This document shows positions 50,681-60,318 of a stretch of 64,000 nt of DNA, piece by piece (within the stretch, counting starts at the first letter, position 1; each line of letters opens with the position of its first letter). The stretch is from positions 62,001 to 126,000 of the forward strand of contig CAZRTM010000001.1 of assembly GCA_964602995.1 (NCBI GenBank), in the 5' to 3' direction. Both the position numbers and the translations under genes were made by a program. The notes below the pieces were generated by a model, which worked only from the letters and a program-made list of their open reading frames with translations, was not told the origin of the DNA and did not search any database. Source of the DNA: JAAYYY01 sp964602995. GTDB taxonomy: Bacteria > Chloroflexota > Anaerolineae > Promineifilales > Promineifilaceae.

Positions 50681-53206
50681 ATGCTTGTACCGATATCATG
50701 GCTGAAAGAGTATGTCGATATCGACATGCCTCTGCCAGAGCTGGCTGAGCTACTGACCATTGCCGGCCTGGAAGTGGAAAATATTGAATATATCGGCGTA
50801 CCGGGCGGCACGGACAATGAGCGATTGGTCTGGGATCGCGAAAAGCTGATCCTGGGCCACATCCTTAAGGTCGAAGCGCATCCCAACGCCGACCGTCTGG
50901 TCCTGGCTACGGTCGATTACGGTGGCGACGAAAACGAAGTTGTCGTCACCGGAGCGCCTAACCTGTTCCCATACCTGGGCCAGGGTGACATCGGCGACCG
51001 AGGCCTCTACTCTCCCTTCGCTCTGGAAGGCGCCGAGCTGTACGACGGGCACCAGGAAGGGCAGGTTAAGATGATCCTGAAAGGGCGCAAGCTACGCGGC
51101 ATCTATAACCGCTGCATGCTCTGCTCGGAGAAAGAGCTGGGGTTGAGCGACGAGCACGAAGGGATCATGATCCTGGAGGGCGAGTATGTCCCCGGCACAC
51201 CGGTTCAGGATCTGCTGGGTGACGTCGTCTTCGATATCGCCATCATCCCCAACATCGCCCGCGCCGCCTCCATCATCGGCGTGGCCCGCGAAGTGGCTGC
51301 TCTCACCGGCAAAGAAGTCAAATATCCAAGTTACGAAGTGCAGCAAGATGGGCCGCCGCTGGATGGCGCTCTGAAAATCACCACCGCTCACCCCGACCTG
51401 AACCCGCGCTTCGTGGCGATGGTCATCGAGGGTGTGGAACAGAAGCCAAGCCCCTACTGGATGCAGCGCCGTCTGCGTCTGGCAGGACAACGGCCCATTA
51501 ACGTTGTGGTGGACATCAGCAACTACGTGATGCTGGAGATGGGCCAGCCCAACCACACCTTCGACTATGATTACCTGCGCCGCCGCGCCGATCAATACGA
51601 TCCGGACGGCCCCATTCATATCCATACGCGGCTCCCTGGCGAGGGCGAAAGGCTGACGACGCTGGATGGCATGCAGAGAGAGCTGCCGCCATTCACCATT
51701 CTGGTGACCGATCCCCAGGGCGCGCTGAGCCTGGGTGGTATCATGGGTGGTGAAGAGAGTGAAATCAGCGATGGCACAACCAACGTCCTATTAGAAGCGG
51801 CGGCCTGGAACTTCATCAACATCCGGCGCAGTATGCACGCCTTAAAGATAAACTCCGAAGCCGGCTTCCGCTTCAGCCGTGGCGTGCATCCCGCACAGGC
51901 ACTGCTCGGGGCAAAGCGCGCCGCGGAGCTGATGCGACAGTTAGCAGGCGGCACCGTGCGCCAGGGAATTGTCGATTACTATCCCAACCCACCCGCGCCC
52001 CGGCCCGTTAACTTAACGGCGGCAGAAGTGGCCCGCATCGGCGGCATCACGCTCTCCCAGGCTGAGATCAAATCGATGCTCGAAGCACTGGAGTTCGACG
52101 TCAGTGACGAGGGCAACCACCTGCTGGTTACCAGCCCAGAGCATCGCATCGATATTGAAGGAACGCACGATCTGGTGGAGGAAATTCTGCGGGTCTATGG
52201 CTATGACCTCATTCCGGAAACGCTTATCGTCGATGAACTACCGCCACAGCACAACAACCCGACGCTGGAGTTGGAAGAGCGAATCAAAGATACGCTGGTC
52301 CAGCTTGGTCTGCAGGAGGTCATTACCTACCGTCTTACCACGCCAGAGCGCGAGGCGCAGTTATTACCAGGCGACGGCGTTCCCGCCGACGACCGGCCCT
52401 ATGTCACCCTCTCCAATCCCATCACCATCGACCGCGTCGCCATGCGCCACAGCCTGCTGGCTTCCGTGCTGGAAGTGGCCACTGACAACAGCCGCTTCAG
52501 AGAGCGCATCGCCCTCTTCGAGGTGGGCCAGATTTACCTGGCCTCCGAAGACGGCGTGCTGCCTGATGAGCTGCGCCGCCTGGTCATTGTGCTACTTGGC
52601 CCGCGCCACCAGGCGCATTGGGAAGATGGCGCGCCAACCGCCTATGATTTCTATGATCTCAAAGGGATCGTAGAGGGTCTGTTCGACGCGCTGCACATTG
52701 AAGAGTGGGAAATCGAAGCCACACGACATCCCACCTTCCGCCCCGGGCGCACGGCCCGTTTGCTCCTGAAAGACAAGCAGCTCGGTATCCTTGGCGAGCT
52801 GCATCCGCTGGTGGTCGAAGCGCTGGATATTCGCACCGGCTATCCCATTCTGGCAGCCGACCTTGACGTTGAGCTGCTACAGGAAGTCGCTACCGAAACT
52901 GTCCAGGTGCAGCCAGTGCCCGCCTACCCGGCCGTGCATGAAGACCTGGCTCTGGTGGTCGACGCTCAGGTTCCGGCCGGAGATGTCACACGCGTGATTG
53001 CCGAAGCAGGTGGTTTCTTGCTGAAGGATGTGCAACTGTTCGACGTCTACGAAGGCTCCCAGCTCCCCAGCGGCAAGAAAAGCCTCGCCTACCACCTGAC
53101 CTTCCAGTCGCCCAGCAAAACGCTGACCGACCGCGAGGTACGGCGACAGCGGCAGCGCATTCTGACGCAGGTTGAAAAGCGAGTCGGCGCTCATATACGC
53201 GAATAA
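50681..53206 (+). CDS. pheT: Phenylalanine--tRNA ligase beta subunit
   Basis: The 841-residue beta subunit with the editing site. Order of domains: MLVPISWLKEYVDIDMPLPELAELLTIAGLEVE, EMAP/tRNA-binding OB (ILKVEAHPNADRLVLATVD), B3/B4 editing domain (HTFDYDYLRRRADQY...LSLGGIMGGEESEISDGTTNVLLEAA), B5 (RIGGITLSQAEIKSMLEALEFDV), class II-like core (EVITYRLTTPEREAQL...TIDRVAMRHSLLASVLEV) and ferredoxin-fold anticodon-binding domain (PAYPAVHEDLALVVDAQVPAGDV). GAGGAG lies before the ATG. Slightly longer than the usual 800 residues. Confidence 0.96.
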   Translation: MLVPISWLKEYVDIDMPLPELAELLTIAGLEVENIEYIGVPGGTDNERLVWDREKLILGHILKVEAHPNADRLVLATVDYGGDENEVVVTGAPNLFPYLGQGDIGDRGLYSPFALEGAELYDGHQEGQVKMILKGRKLRGIYNRCMLCSEKELGLSDEHEGIMILEGEYVPGTPVQDLLGDVVFDIAIIPNIARAASIIGVAREVAALTGKEVKYPSYEVQQDGPPLDGALKITTAHPDLNPRFVAMVIEGVEQKPSPYWMQRRLRLAGQRPINVVVDISNYVMLEMGQPNHTFDYDYLRRRADQYDPDGPIHIHTRLPGEGERLTTLDGMQRELPPFTILVTDPQGALSLGGIMGGEESEISDGTTNVLLEAAAWNFINIRRSMHALKINSEAGFRFSRGVHPAQALLGAKRAAELMRQLAGGTVRQGIVDYYPNPPAPRPVNLTAAEVARIGGITLSQAEIKSMLEALEFDVSDEGNHLLVTSPEHRIDIEGTHDLVEEILRVYGYDLIPETLIVDELPPQHNNPTLELEERIKDTLVQLGLQEVITYRLTTPEREAQLLPGDGVPADDRPYVTLSNPITIDRVAMRHSLLASVLEVATDNSRFRERIALFEVGQIYLASEDGVLPDELRRLVIVLLGPRHQAHWEDGAPTAYDFYDLKGIVEGLFDALHIEEWEIEATRHPTFRPGRTARLLLKDKQLGILGELHPLVVEALDIRTGYPILAADLDVELLQEVATETVQVQPVPAYPAVHEDLALVVDAQVPAGDVTRVIAEAGGFLLKDVQLFDVYEGSQLPSGKKSLAYHLTFQSPSKTLTDREVRRQRQRILTQVEKRVGAHIRE

Positions 53207-53301
53207 GCATGAACGAGCTGCAGGATCGGATCTATGGAGAGGGAAGAAGCAGGTGAATATGACGGCGCTCTGCACAAATAGCAAGCCAGAGGAATCTGTT
53301 C

Positions 53302-53934
53302 ATGCCCATTATTGACATCAGCCGCACCCTCAATGAAGAAATTGCCGTCTGGCCTGGCGACACGCCGTTTCAGTTACAACGGAACGCGGCCCTGAGCCAG
53401 GGGGATAGCGTCAACCTGACGACGCTGATTCTCAGCGCCCACACAGGCACCCATGTGGACGCACCATACCATTTTCAGGATGGCGGCGCGACCATCGAGG
53501 ACGTCGATCTGACGTACTACTGGGGTAAAGCTCAGGTCGTTACCGTACAACGAGAGAACGGTGCGCTGGAGCCTGCCGATTTCGCCGGGTATAATCTCTC
53601 CCGCGCACCGCGGCTCCTGGTCCGCTCTGCCGCCAGCAATCTCGACCCGCGCCGTTTTCCTGACCAGTACGTCTACCCCTCCCCGGCTCTGGCACAGGAG
53701 CTGGCCCGGCAGGGCGTCATCCTCTACGGCAGCGACTCGCCCTCGATGGATCACGTTGACAGCAAAACGCTCCCGGGCCACAATGCTCTTTACATGGCAG
53801 GCATTGCTATCCTGGAGGGGCTGGATCTCAGTGATGCCCCAGATGGTCTATACGAACTGGTCGCTCTGCCGCTGAAAATCGCCGGTGGTGATGGCACACC
53901 CGTGCGCGCCGCCTTACGCACGCTGAAACCATGA
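53302..53934 (+). CDS. kynB: Kynurenine formamidase
   Basis: A 210-residue cyclase-family metal hydrolase. Zinc-ligand motif HTGTHVDAPYHF (H47, H51, D53) and GSDSPSMDHVDSKTLPGH are the KynB hallmarks. KynB removes formate from N-formylkynurenine in tryptophan degradation. The assignment as KynB, not another cyclase-family enzyme, rests on coupling: its stop overlaps the kynU start by four bases (ATGA). Tryptophan dioxygenase is not in the window. Confidence 0.88.
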   Translation: MPIIDISRTLNEEIAVWPGDTPFQLQRNAALSQGDSVNLTTLILSAHTGTHVDAPYHFQDGGATIEDVDLTYYWGKAQVVTVQRENGALEPADFAGYNLSRAPRLLVRSAASNLDPRRFPDQYVYPSPALAQELARQGVILYGSDSPSMDHVDSKTLPGHNALYMAGIAILEGLDLSDAPDGLYELVALPLKIAGGDGTPVRAALRTLKP

Positions 53935-55196
53935 AATACGACTTGAGCCGCGAAGAAGCACAGCGCCTGGATGAGCAGGATACCCTTGCCCCATACCGGC
54001 GGCAGTTCATCCATGCAGAGCCAGATCTGATTTACCTGCTGGGCAACTCCCTCGGCCGCCTGCCGCAAGCCACGGCCCACCGGCTGAATGACGTTGTCAA
54101 CGGTGAGTGGGGCCAGCGCCTGATTCGGGGCTGGATGGAGGGGTGGATGGAGCTACCCCACCGTGTAGGCGATAAGATAGGCAGCCTGCTCGGGGCGCGC
54201 CCAGGCGAGGTAATCGTCGCCGACTCCACGTCGGTCAATTTCTATAAGGCAGTGCTGGCAGCATTGCAGCTCACCCCGGGCCGCAGCAAAGTGGTCACGG
54301 ACGACCTTAACTTTCCGTCGGACCTCTACATCCTGCAGGGAGCGGTACGCGCCAGCGGCGGCAACCACCAGTTGCACGTCGTCCCCTCCCCTGATGGCAT
54401 TCATGGGCCACTGGCGGCGCTGGAAGAAGCGATTGACGAAGAGACAGCCCTGGTTGCTCTCAGCCACACCGTTTTCAAAAGCGCGTACGTCTACGATATG
54501 GCGGCCGTGAATCAGATAGCGCGCCGGGCAGGAACCCACGTGGTCTGGGACCTCAGCCATAGCGCCGGTGCGGTTGGCGTCGATCTAAACGCGGCCCAGG
54601 CGGAATTCGCCGCCGGCTGCACCTATAAATACCTCAACGGTGGGCCTGGCGCTCCCGCTTTTCTCTACGTGCGGCGCGACTTGCAGGAGTCAGTCCTGAA
54701 CCCCATACCGGGCTGGATGGGGCAGCAGGAGCCGTTTGAGTTCGGGCTCGAATATGAAGCTGCCGGCGGTCTGCGCCGCTTCCTGACGGGCACCCCGTCC
54801 ATTCTTTCTCTGAGCGCCATCGAACCAGGCATAGATCTGCTCCTCGAAGCGGGAATGCAACAAGTCATAGAAAAATCGCGGCGTCAGACAGCCTATCTAC
54901 AGCAGTTGTGCCAGGAATATCTGCAGCCGCTTGGCTTCAAGCTGCGCTCGCCGCTGCAACCGGACCGGCGCGGCTCGCACCTGGCGCTGGCGCACGAGGA
55001 AGGGTTGCGCATTTCTCTGGCATTGCAGGAGCGGGACGTCTTGCTTGACTTCCGCCGTCCCGACAACCTGCGCCTGAGCGTGGCCCCGCTCTATACTTCC
55101 TACAGCGCGCTGTACGATGCCGTGCAACAAATGCGCGCCGTCGTGGCCGAGAGGCTCTACGAAAAGTATGCTCACGAAGCTCCTGCTGTCACCTGA
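53931..55196 (+). CDS. kynU: Kynureninase
   Basis: A 421-residue PLP enzyme that cleaves kynurenine to anthranilate and alanine. Seen: LIYLLGNSLGRLPQ, VADSTSVNFYKAV, TDDLNFPSDLYILQG, VVWDLSHSAGAVGVDL and the PLP lysine K233 in CTYKYLNGGPGAPAF. The C-terminal LLDFRRPDNLRLSVAPLYTSY fits the family. Coupled to kynB by an ATGA overlap. Together they give anthranilate or alanine from tryptophan breakdown products. Confidence 0.93.
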   Translation: MKYDLSREEAQRLDEQDTLAPYRRQFIHAEPDLIYLLGNSLGRLPQATAHRLNDVVNGEWGQRLIRGWMEGWMELPHRVGDKIGSLLGARPGEVIVADSTSVNFYKAVLAALQLTPGRSKVVTDDLNFPSDLYILQGAVRASGGNHQLHVVPSPDGIHGPLAALEEAIDEETALVALSHTVFKSAYVYDMAAVNQIARRAGTHVVWDLSHSAGAVGVDLNAAQAEFAAGCTYKYLNGGPGAPAFLYVRRDLQESVLNPIPGWMGQQEPFEFGLEYEAAGGLRRFLTGTPSILSLSAIEPGIDLLLEAGMQQVIEKSRRQTAYLQQLCQEYLQPLGFKLRSPLQPDRRGSHLALAHEEGLRISLALQERDVLLDFRRPDNLRLSVAPLYTSYSALYDAVQQMRAVVAERLYEKYAHEAPAVT

Positions 55197-55425
55197 GAGC
55201 GACCTGTGCCTATGCATACGTCTATCCGTCAAAAGTCGGAGAAAGTTCTACCCCTTTGGCCGATGCCCGGCCGGTGGCTTGCCTCTAATATTGCGCTGAG
55301 GCATACACCACTGCCGGGTGATTGGCCTGCCATTTTCCCAGCTTCAGTCTGAAGCGCTGACCATCACCAGAAGTTCACACTATCCGTTTAGGGACCGGCA
55401 CCGCCGGGAGAGAGGTATCGTAGCA

Positions 55426-56217
55426 ATGACTGCAAGTGTAGAAAACACTTTTGTTCCTGAAGCTGGCCCACCCGGCCGCTGGCACTTCAACTGGGTACTC
55501 CCCGCCCTATTTCAGCCCCGCCGGACCTTCCAACGCATCGCCAGCATGGAACGCGGGCTGGTGAGCACGCCGCTGCTCTTGTTGGCGCTGTTTGCTATCG
55601 CCTCGGCTCTGGTCCGCGGCACCATCAGAGAAGCAGCACTGGCCAGCGGGCAAATGGAGCTGCCGCCGGGCTGGGAATTTTATACGCCGGAAATGCAGGC
55701 GCAGTTCCAGCAGGCGATGACCGCCACGAGCGGTCCTGTCTTTGTCTACCTGCTGCCGGCCATTGTCGCCCTCCTGGGTGTGATCGTCTCCTGGGTTGTC
55801 GTGGGTTGGCTCCTCCACCTGTTACTGACCCTGATGGGTGGGCGCACATCAAGCCAGCAAACGCTCAACGTTGTAGCCTGGGCCAGCCTGCCCTTTATAT
55901 TACGTGCAGGTGTTCGTATTGCAGCCATGTTAGCCTCGGGAGAAGTCGTAGCCCACCCCGGTCTATCCGGCTTTGTCAGCGGCGAGGCCGGTACGGCTGC
56001 CATTTTTTCTACGGCCCTGCTCTCCCAGGTCGATCTTTACCTGCTGTGGCACATCGTGCTGCTCATCGTCGGCGTGGGCGTGGGCAACAATCTTTCTCGC
56101 GGCAAAATCTGGATCGCCGTTCTCTTCACCGTCATCCTTGTTATGCTGGGGCGGACCGTCCCGGCGCTCATCGCAGCCCAATTCGGTGATCTGACCATCG
56201 TGCGGCCCTTCTTCTAA
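55426..56217 (+). CDS. Yip1-family-like membrane protein
   Basis: A membrane protein of about 263 residues. The N-terminal WHFNWVLPALFQPRRTFQRIA before the first helix is the usual lead of bacterial YIP1-domain proteins; five to six hydrophobic helices follow with a loop GGRTSSQQTLNVVAWASLPFILR. No enzyme motif is visible. The open frame reaches back to 55318, but ATG 55426 with AGAGG ten bases upstream begins at the conserved part. It stands 46 bases before the ABC ATPase and is probably part of that operon, as in many Chloroflexota and Bacillota genomes. Confidence 0.75.
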   Translation: MTASVENTFVPEAGPPGRWHFNWVLPALFQPRRTFQRIASMERGLVSTPLLLLALFAIASALVRGTIREAALASGQMELPPGWEFYTPEMQAQFQQAMTATSGPVFVYLLPAIVALLGVIVSWVVVGWLLHLLLTLMGGRTSSQQTLNVVAWASLPFILRAGVRIAAMLASGEVVAHPGLSGFVSGEAGTAAIFSTALLSQVDLYLLWHIVLLIVGVGVGNNLSRGKIWIAVLFTVILVMLGRTVPALIAAQFGDLTIVRPFF

Positions 56218-56263
56218 GAAGCTTCTATGAAGGAAGAAGCCACAGATTTGCGAAAGTAAGCTC

Positions 56264-57040
56264 ATGGTGATTGAGACATTGAATAAGGCCGTGGCCGACG
56301 GCCAGCCCAACGAAAGTAGCAGCTTCATCCGCAGCCGGAACCTGTACCGCACGTTCAGGATGGGTAACGCAACCATCAACGCCGTCTGTGACGTTGACCT
56401 GGATGTGGAGCGCAACACCTTCTGGGCCATCATGGGTCCCTCAGGCTCCGGCAAAAGCACACTGCTCTATCTGCTCGGCGGGCTGGACCGCCCCACGTCG
56501 GGCACCATCGAGGTAGCCGGACAATCGCTGACCACGCTCGATGAGAACGCGCTTGCCGTCTACCGGCGCCGCATGGTGGGCTTCATCTTCCAATCGTTCA
56601 ACCTCATCCCCAGCCTCAGCGCGCTAGAGAACGTGGCTTTTCCCATGCGCTTCGCACGGGTGTCGCGCCGCGAGCGCATCCGCCGGGCGCAAGAGTTGCT
56701 GGAACGAGTCGGACTGAGTGAACGCATACATCACAAACCCACGGAGCTTTCCGGCGGGCAGCAACAACGGGTGGCCGTCGCCCGCGCCCTGGTCAACGAC
56801 CCACAGCTCATTCTCGCCGATGAACCGACGGGGAATCTCGATAGTAACAGCGGCCACAGCATTATGCAGTTGTTGGCCGAACTACACAGCGGAGGCCGCA
56901 CCATTCTCGTCGTGACCCATGACCCGCGAATGTCTGCCTACGCCACACACACCGCACACATGCTCGATGGTCGCATGGTAGCGGAAAGCGAATATCAGGC
57001 GGCGCTGGCTGCGCCGTTGGAGGAATCAGAATCAGGATGA
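56264..57040 (+). CDS. ABC transporter ATP-binding protein, MacB/LolD type
   Basis: A 258-residue ATPase. Walker A GPSGSGKST, Q-loop FIFQSFNLIPSLSALENV, signature LSGGQQQRVAVARAL, Walker B LILADEPTGNLD and H-loop VVTHDPRMSAYA are all present. The NLIPSLSALENV stretch is typical of the MacB/LolD group that drives mechanotransmission instead of classic transport. Stop and the next ATG overlap (ATGA). The permease is two genes downstream. Confidence 0.93.
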   Translation: MVIETLNKAVADGQPNESSSFIRSRNLYRTFRMGNATINAVCDVDLDVERNTFWAIMGPSGSGKSTLLYLLGGLDRPTSGTIEVAGQSLTTLDENALAVYRRRMVGFIFQSFNLIPSLSALENVAFPMRFARVSRRERIRRAQELLERVGLSERIHHKPTELSGGQQQRVAVARALVNDPQLILADEPTGNLDSNSGHSIMQLLAELHSGGRTILVVTHDPRMSAYATHTAHMLDGRMVAESEYQAALAAPLEESESG

Positions 57041-58956
57041 AACAGTCCTTATCTCTTCACCGCATATCGTTATGGCTCCTGCCATTCCTACTCCTCGCTT
57101 TTCTGGTGCTCCCCGTAGCCGGGCAGGAACCGGCGGCAGCAAACCTGGCTCCTGAACAGCAGGGGACGGCCACAGCGACCGCCAGCCGGCCCGCGCCTAC
57201 CAGCGTTGATTTCGGCCCCACAGCCGTACAACCCAATAATGTCTCCAACGGCGCCGATACGCAGCTCGTTGTCACCGGCGCCGGTTTCGCCGACGGTGCG
57301 GCGGTCATTCTCGACGGCTACGGCGCGCTGGACACAACATTCGTCAGCGCCAGCATGTTGCGCGCTCTGCTGCCAGCCAACGTACCGCCTGGCACCTATG
57401 ACATACGCGTGGTCAATCCTGATGCCGCCTCGGCTGTGCTGCCCGGCGCTCTCACAATCACTGCTGTGGCCGGCCCTACCAATACGCCAGAACCAAGCGC
57501 CACGCCGCAGCCCACAGCCTTTTCGCGCCCGGTCATCATCGTGCAGTCCTATGGCGCAAGCTCGGCGGAGATTACGCCGGGACAAAATCTGGACTTCGAA
57601 ATTACGCTGGCCAACGCCGGCCAATCGGTTGCCAGCAACATCATTGCCACCTTCGTTTCCGGTGATTTCATACCCCGCGCCACCGGCGGCGTGCGCTCTG
57701 TGGGCACGCTGAGCCAGGGCCAGAGTTCCCGCTTCTGGCAACCGCTCTTCGCCACCGGCGACCTGAGCGGCCGGGCCACGGCTGTGCTGGAAGTGCACGT
57801 AGCCTACACCGACGTGGCCGGCACCAGCTACAACGAGACCTTCTCCCTGACCTTCCCCGTGGTGCGCCCCAGCAGTGGCGGCGGCCCCGCTGCCACCTCG
57901 ACGCCAACGCCCACGCCGACCATCGCGCCGCGCTTGCGCCCGCAGCTATTGGTCGCCGCCTATGAAACGGATAAGGAGCAACTGGAACCGGGCGTGCGCT
58001 TCACGCTGCAACTGGAAGTGCGCAACCAGGGCAACGCCGACGCCGAACGCATCACGCTGATTGTAGGCGGTGGCACAGACAGCGACGGTGTGCCGCCACC
58101 AGACGGCACCCCTGGTACAGGTCCATCCGTCCCTGGTGGTGTCTCCGGCGGAGGTGGTGAGTTCGGCAACTTCGCCCCGGTCGGCAGCTCCAACGTGCGC
58201 TATCTGGGCGGCCTGAGAGAAGGCGATACGCTGGAGGCCGAAGTGCAGCTCATTGTAAACGCCAGCACCGAACCGGGAGCCTATCCCGTCATCGTCTCCT
58301 TCGTCTATAACGACGCCACGGGCACCAGCTTCGTCGATGAACAGGTCGTCACCTTGCTGGTCTACTCCCGCCCGCAAGTCGAGATTAACTTCTACATGGA
58401 GCCGCCCCTCCTGTTCGCCGGACAACCCGGGCCTATTCCGCTGCAAATCATCAACATCGGCAAGGAGTCGACAATCTTCGGCAACCTGAGTGTGACCGGC
58501 GAAGGGGCTGAGTTTACAAACAACAATATCTTCGTCGGCGCTCTGGAGCCGGGTGGTTTCTTCCCGCTCGATGCCTCGGTGATTCCAGAACAGCCGGGCA
58601 CGCTGGAGCTGATTGCGCAGGTAAGTTATACCGACGACTTCAACCAGCAACAGGTGATCTCGCGCACGCTGACGATGGAAGTAATGGAAGCAATGATTGA
58701 AGAACCGCCCATTGATCCGGGCATGGGCGGACCGGACGGTCCCGGCATGCCGCCAATGGAACCTGAGCCTGGCGGCGCTGAGAGCTGGCAACAGAAGGTA
58801 TGGCGCTTTGTGCTGGGATTGATTGGCCTGAGTAGCGGACCGGCGCAACCTGATGTGATTGACCCTGGCTTTCCGCAGCCCGGGGGCGAGCCGCCACTGG
58901 ATGAGCCTGGTCCCGTCATTCCGGGGGGACCGGGAGGACCAGCCGGTATTGGTTAG
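57037..58956 (+). CDS. Secreted IPT and CARDB-repeat protein of the ABC operon
   Basis: A 639-residue exported protein. The signal peptide covers about residues 1-30 (WLLPFLLLAFLVLPVAGQE). An IPT/TIG domain follows (60-145, VQPNNVSNGADTQLVVTGAGFADGAAVILDGYGA), then a T/P-rich linker, then three CARDB-like Ig-fold repeats starting near RPVIIVQSYGASS, RPQLLVAAYETDKEQLEPG and RPQVEINFYMEPP. The C-terminus is P/G-rich, with only a short hydrophobic stretch (WRFVLGLIGLSSG). It probably acts as the outer-face adaptor of the MacB-like permease. Placed between ATPase and permease, overlapping the former by four bases. Confidence 0.8.
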   Translation: MKQSLSLHRISLWLLPFLLLAFLVLPVAGQEPAAANLAPEQQGTATATASRPAPTSVDFGPTAVQPNNVSNGADTQLVVTGAGFADGAAVILDGYGALDTTFVSASMLRALLPANVPPGTYDIRVVNPDAASAVLPGALTITAVAGPTNTPEPSATPQPTAFSRPVIIVQSYGASSAEITPGQNLDFEITLANAGQSVASNIIATFVSGDFIPRATGGVRSVGTLSQGQSSRFWQPLFATGDLSGRATAVLEVHVAYTDVAGTSYNETFSLTFPVVRPSSGGGPAATSTPTPTPTIAPRLRPQLLVAAYETDKEQLEPGVRFTLQLEVRNQGNADAERITLIVGGGTDSDGVPPPDGTPGTGPSVPGGVSGGGGEFGNFAPVGSSNVRYLGGLREGDTLEAEVQLIVNASTEPGAYPVIVSFVYNDATGTSFVDEQVVTLLVYSRPQVEINFYMEPPLLFAGQPGPIPLQIINIGKESTIFGNLSVTGEGAEFTNNNIFVGALEPGGFFPLDASVIPEQPGTLELIAQVSYTDDFNQQQVISRTLTMEVMEAMIEEPPIDPGMGGPDGPGMPPMEPEPGGAESWQQKVWRFVLGLIGLSSGPAQPDVIDPGFPQPGGEPPLDEPGPVIPGGPGGPAGIG

Positions 58957-59004
58957 CCATTCCGCCAAGCAACATCGGCCTGAGATAGGACACAGGATAG
59001 AAAG

Positions 59005-60303
59005 ATGAGTATCAGCGATCTGGTTAGCCTCATTCTGGACAACCTGGCCCGGCGCAAGGGGCGTGTAGCCCTGACTGCCATTGGCGTTGTCATCGGCACC
59101 GCCGCCGTGGTCATCCTGGTCTCTCTGGGTGTGGGCCTGCAAATGGACGCGCGCCAGCGGCTGGGGAACATCGGCGATCTGACCACCATCCAGGTCTGGC
59201 CCGGTTTCGATATGCCGGGCCCGGGCGGTGGCGGAGAACCAACACAGTCGCTGCTTACGGATCAGACGGTGGCAGATCTCAGCGCTCTACCCGGCGCCCG
59301 TACAGTCATCCCTATAGATGGGCTACGCAGTTGGGCCATCCTCTCCGTGGGACAGCTAGAAGGCGGCGGCAACATGCTCGGCGTGGCCCCGGATGCCCTG
59401 ACGGAGCTAGGTTACCGCCCTGCTCAGGGGTCAACACAACTGGAGCGGGGAACAATGGTCGTCGGCGCCACGATTCCACAGAACTTCTATAATCCCCGCC
59501 CACGCCCGGGCCAGGAACCACCACCGCCCCCCGACCTGCTCGACAAGCAGGTGATGGTGACCCTGGTCAAATATGCCGAAGACGGCGTCGAAATCCGCAA
59601 GAAAGTACGGATGCGAGTGGTCGGTGTCCTCGAAGAGGTGCATAACGAGCCGGATTGGTCGATTTACATCTCCATGGATGAGATGGAAGCCTATAACACC
59701 TGGATCATGGGCAAACGCATCGACCGCGACCAGGAAGGTTACCTCTCCATTCTGGTCAAGGCGGCTGACGTCGGCGATGTAGTGGGTCTGGCGGAGCAAA
59801 TCAAAGAGATGGGTTACAATGCCTACACGCCACAAGAGGCGGTAGAAGGGGTCAACAGCTTCTTCTCGGTGCTACAGGTCATTTTCGGCGGCGTCGGGGC
59901 CATTGCCCTGCTGGTAGCCGCCATCGGCATTGCCAACACGATGGCCATGGCCATTCTGGAGCGCACACGGGAGATTGGCCTGATGAAAGCAGTGGGCGCC
60001 ACCAACCGCCACGTGCTCAGTGTTTTTCTGGGCGAAGCAGCCGGCATCGGCTTTCTGGGCGGGCTGGGTGGTGTGACCATCGGCTGGCTGCTGGGTCAGG
60101 TGCTCAACGTGCTGGCCCTGGCCTACCTGGCAGGGCAATCTGTGCAAACAGGAGCGCCGCCGCCCACGGTCGCCGTCTACACGCCCTTGTGGCTGCCCAT
60201 CTTTGCCCTCATCTTTGCCACCATCATCGGCTTCCTCTCCGGCCTCTACCCGGCCCTCAGCGCGGCCACGCTGGCCCCGGTGACGGCTCTGAAGTACGAG
60301 TAG
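59005..60303 (+). CDS. MacB/FtsX-type ABC permease
   Basis: A 432-residue permease. One N-terminal membrane helix (RVALTAIGVVIGTAAVVILVSLGVGL), a periplasmic-core-type domain of about 230 residues (MacB_PCD), then three helices with the FtsX motif IANTMAMAILERTREIGLMKAVGATNRHVL. The periplasmic domain contains a proline-rich insert (PRPGQEPPPPPDLLDKQ). Works with the upstream ATPase; cargo is unknown, with lipoprotein, peptide or envelope-stress roles possible. Confidence 0.92.
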   Translation: MSISDLVSLILDNLARRKGRVALTAIGVVIGTAAVVILVSLGVGLQMDARQRLGNIGDLTTIQVWPGFDMPGPGGGGEPTQSLLTDQTVADLSALPGARTVIPIDGLRSWAILSVGQLEGGGNMLGVAPDALTELGYRPAQGSTQLERGTMVVGATIPQNFYNPRPRPGQEPPPPPDLLDKQVMVTLVKYAEDGVEIRKKVRMRVVGVLEEVHNEPDWSIYISMDEMEAYNTWIMGKRIDRDQEGYLSILVKAADVGDVVGLAEQIKEMGYNAYTPQEAVEGVNSFFSVLQVIFGGVGAIALLVAAIGIANTMAMAILERTREIGLMKAVGATNRHVLSVFLGEAAGIGFLGGLGGVTIGWLLGQVLNVLALAYLAGQSVQTGAPPPTVAVYTPLWLPIFALIFATIIGFLSGLYPALSAATLAPVTALKYE

Positions 60304-60318
60304 GCTTGAGGAATAGGC

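Noticed and set aside
57946..59142. A 398-codon minus-strand frame opposite the CARDB gene
   Set aside because: The plus strand has a signal peptide, repeat domains and a coupled start; the antisense frame does not look like a protein.
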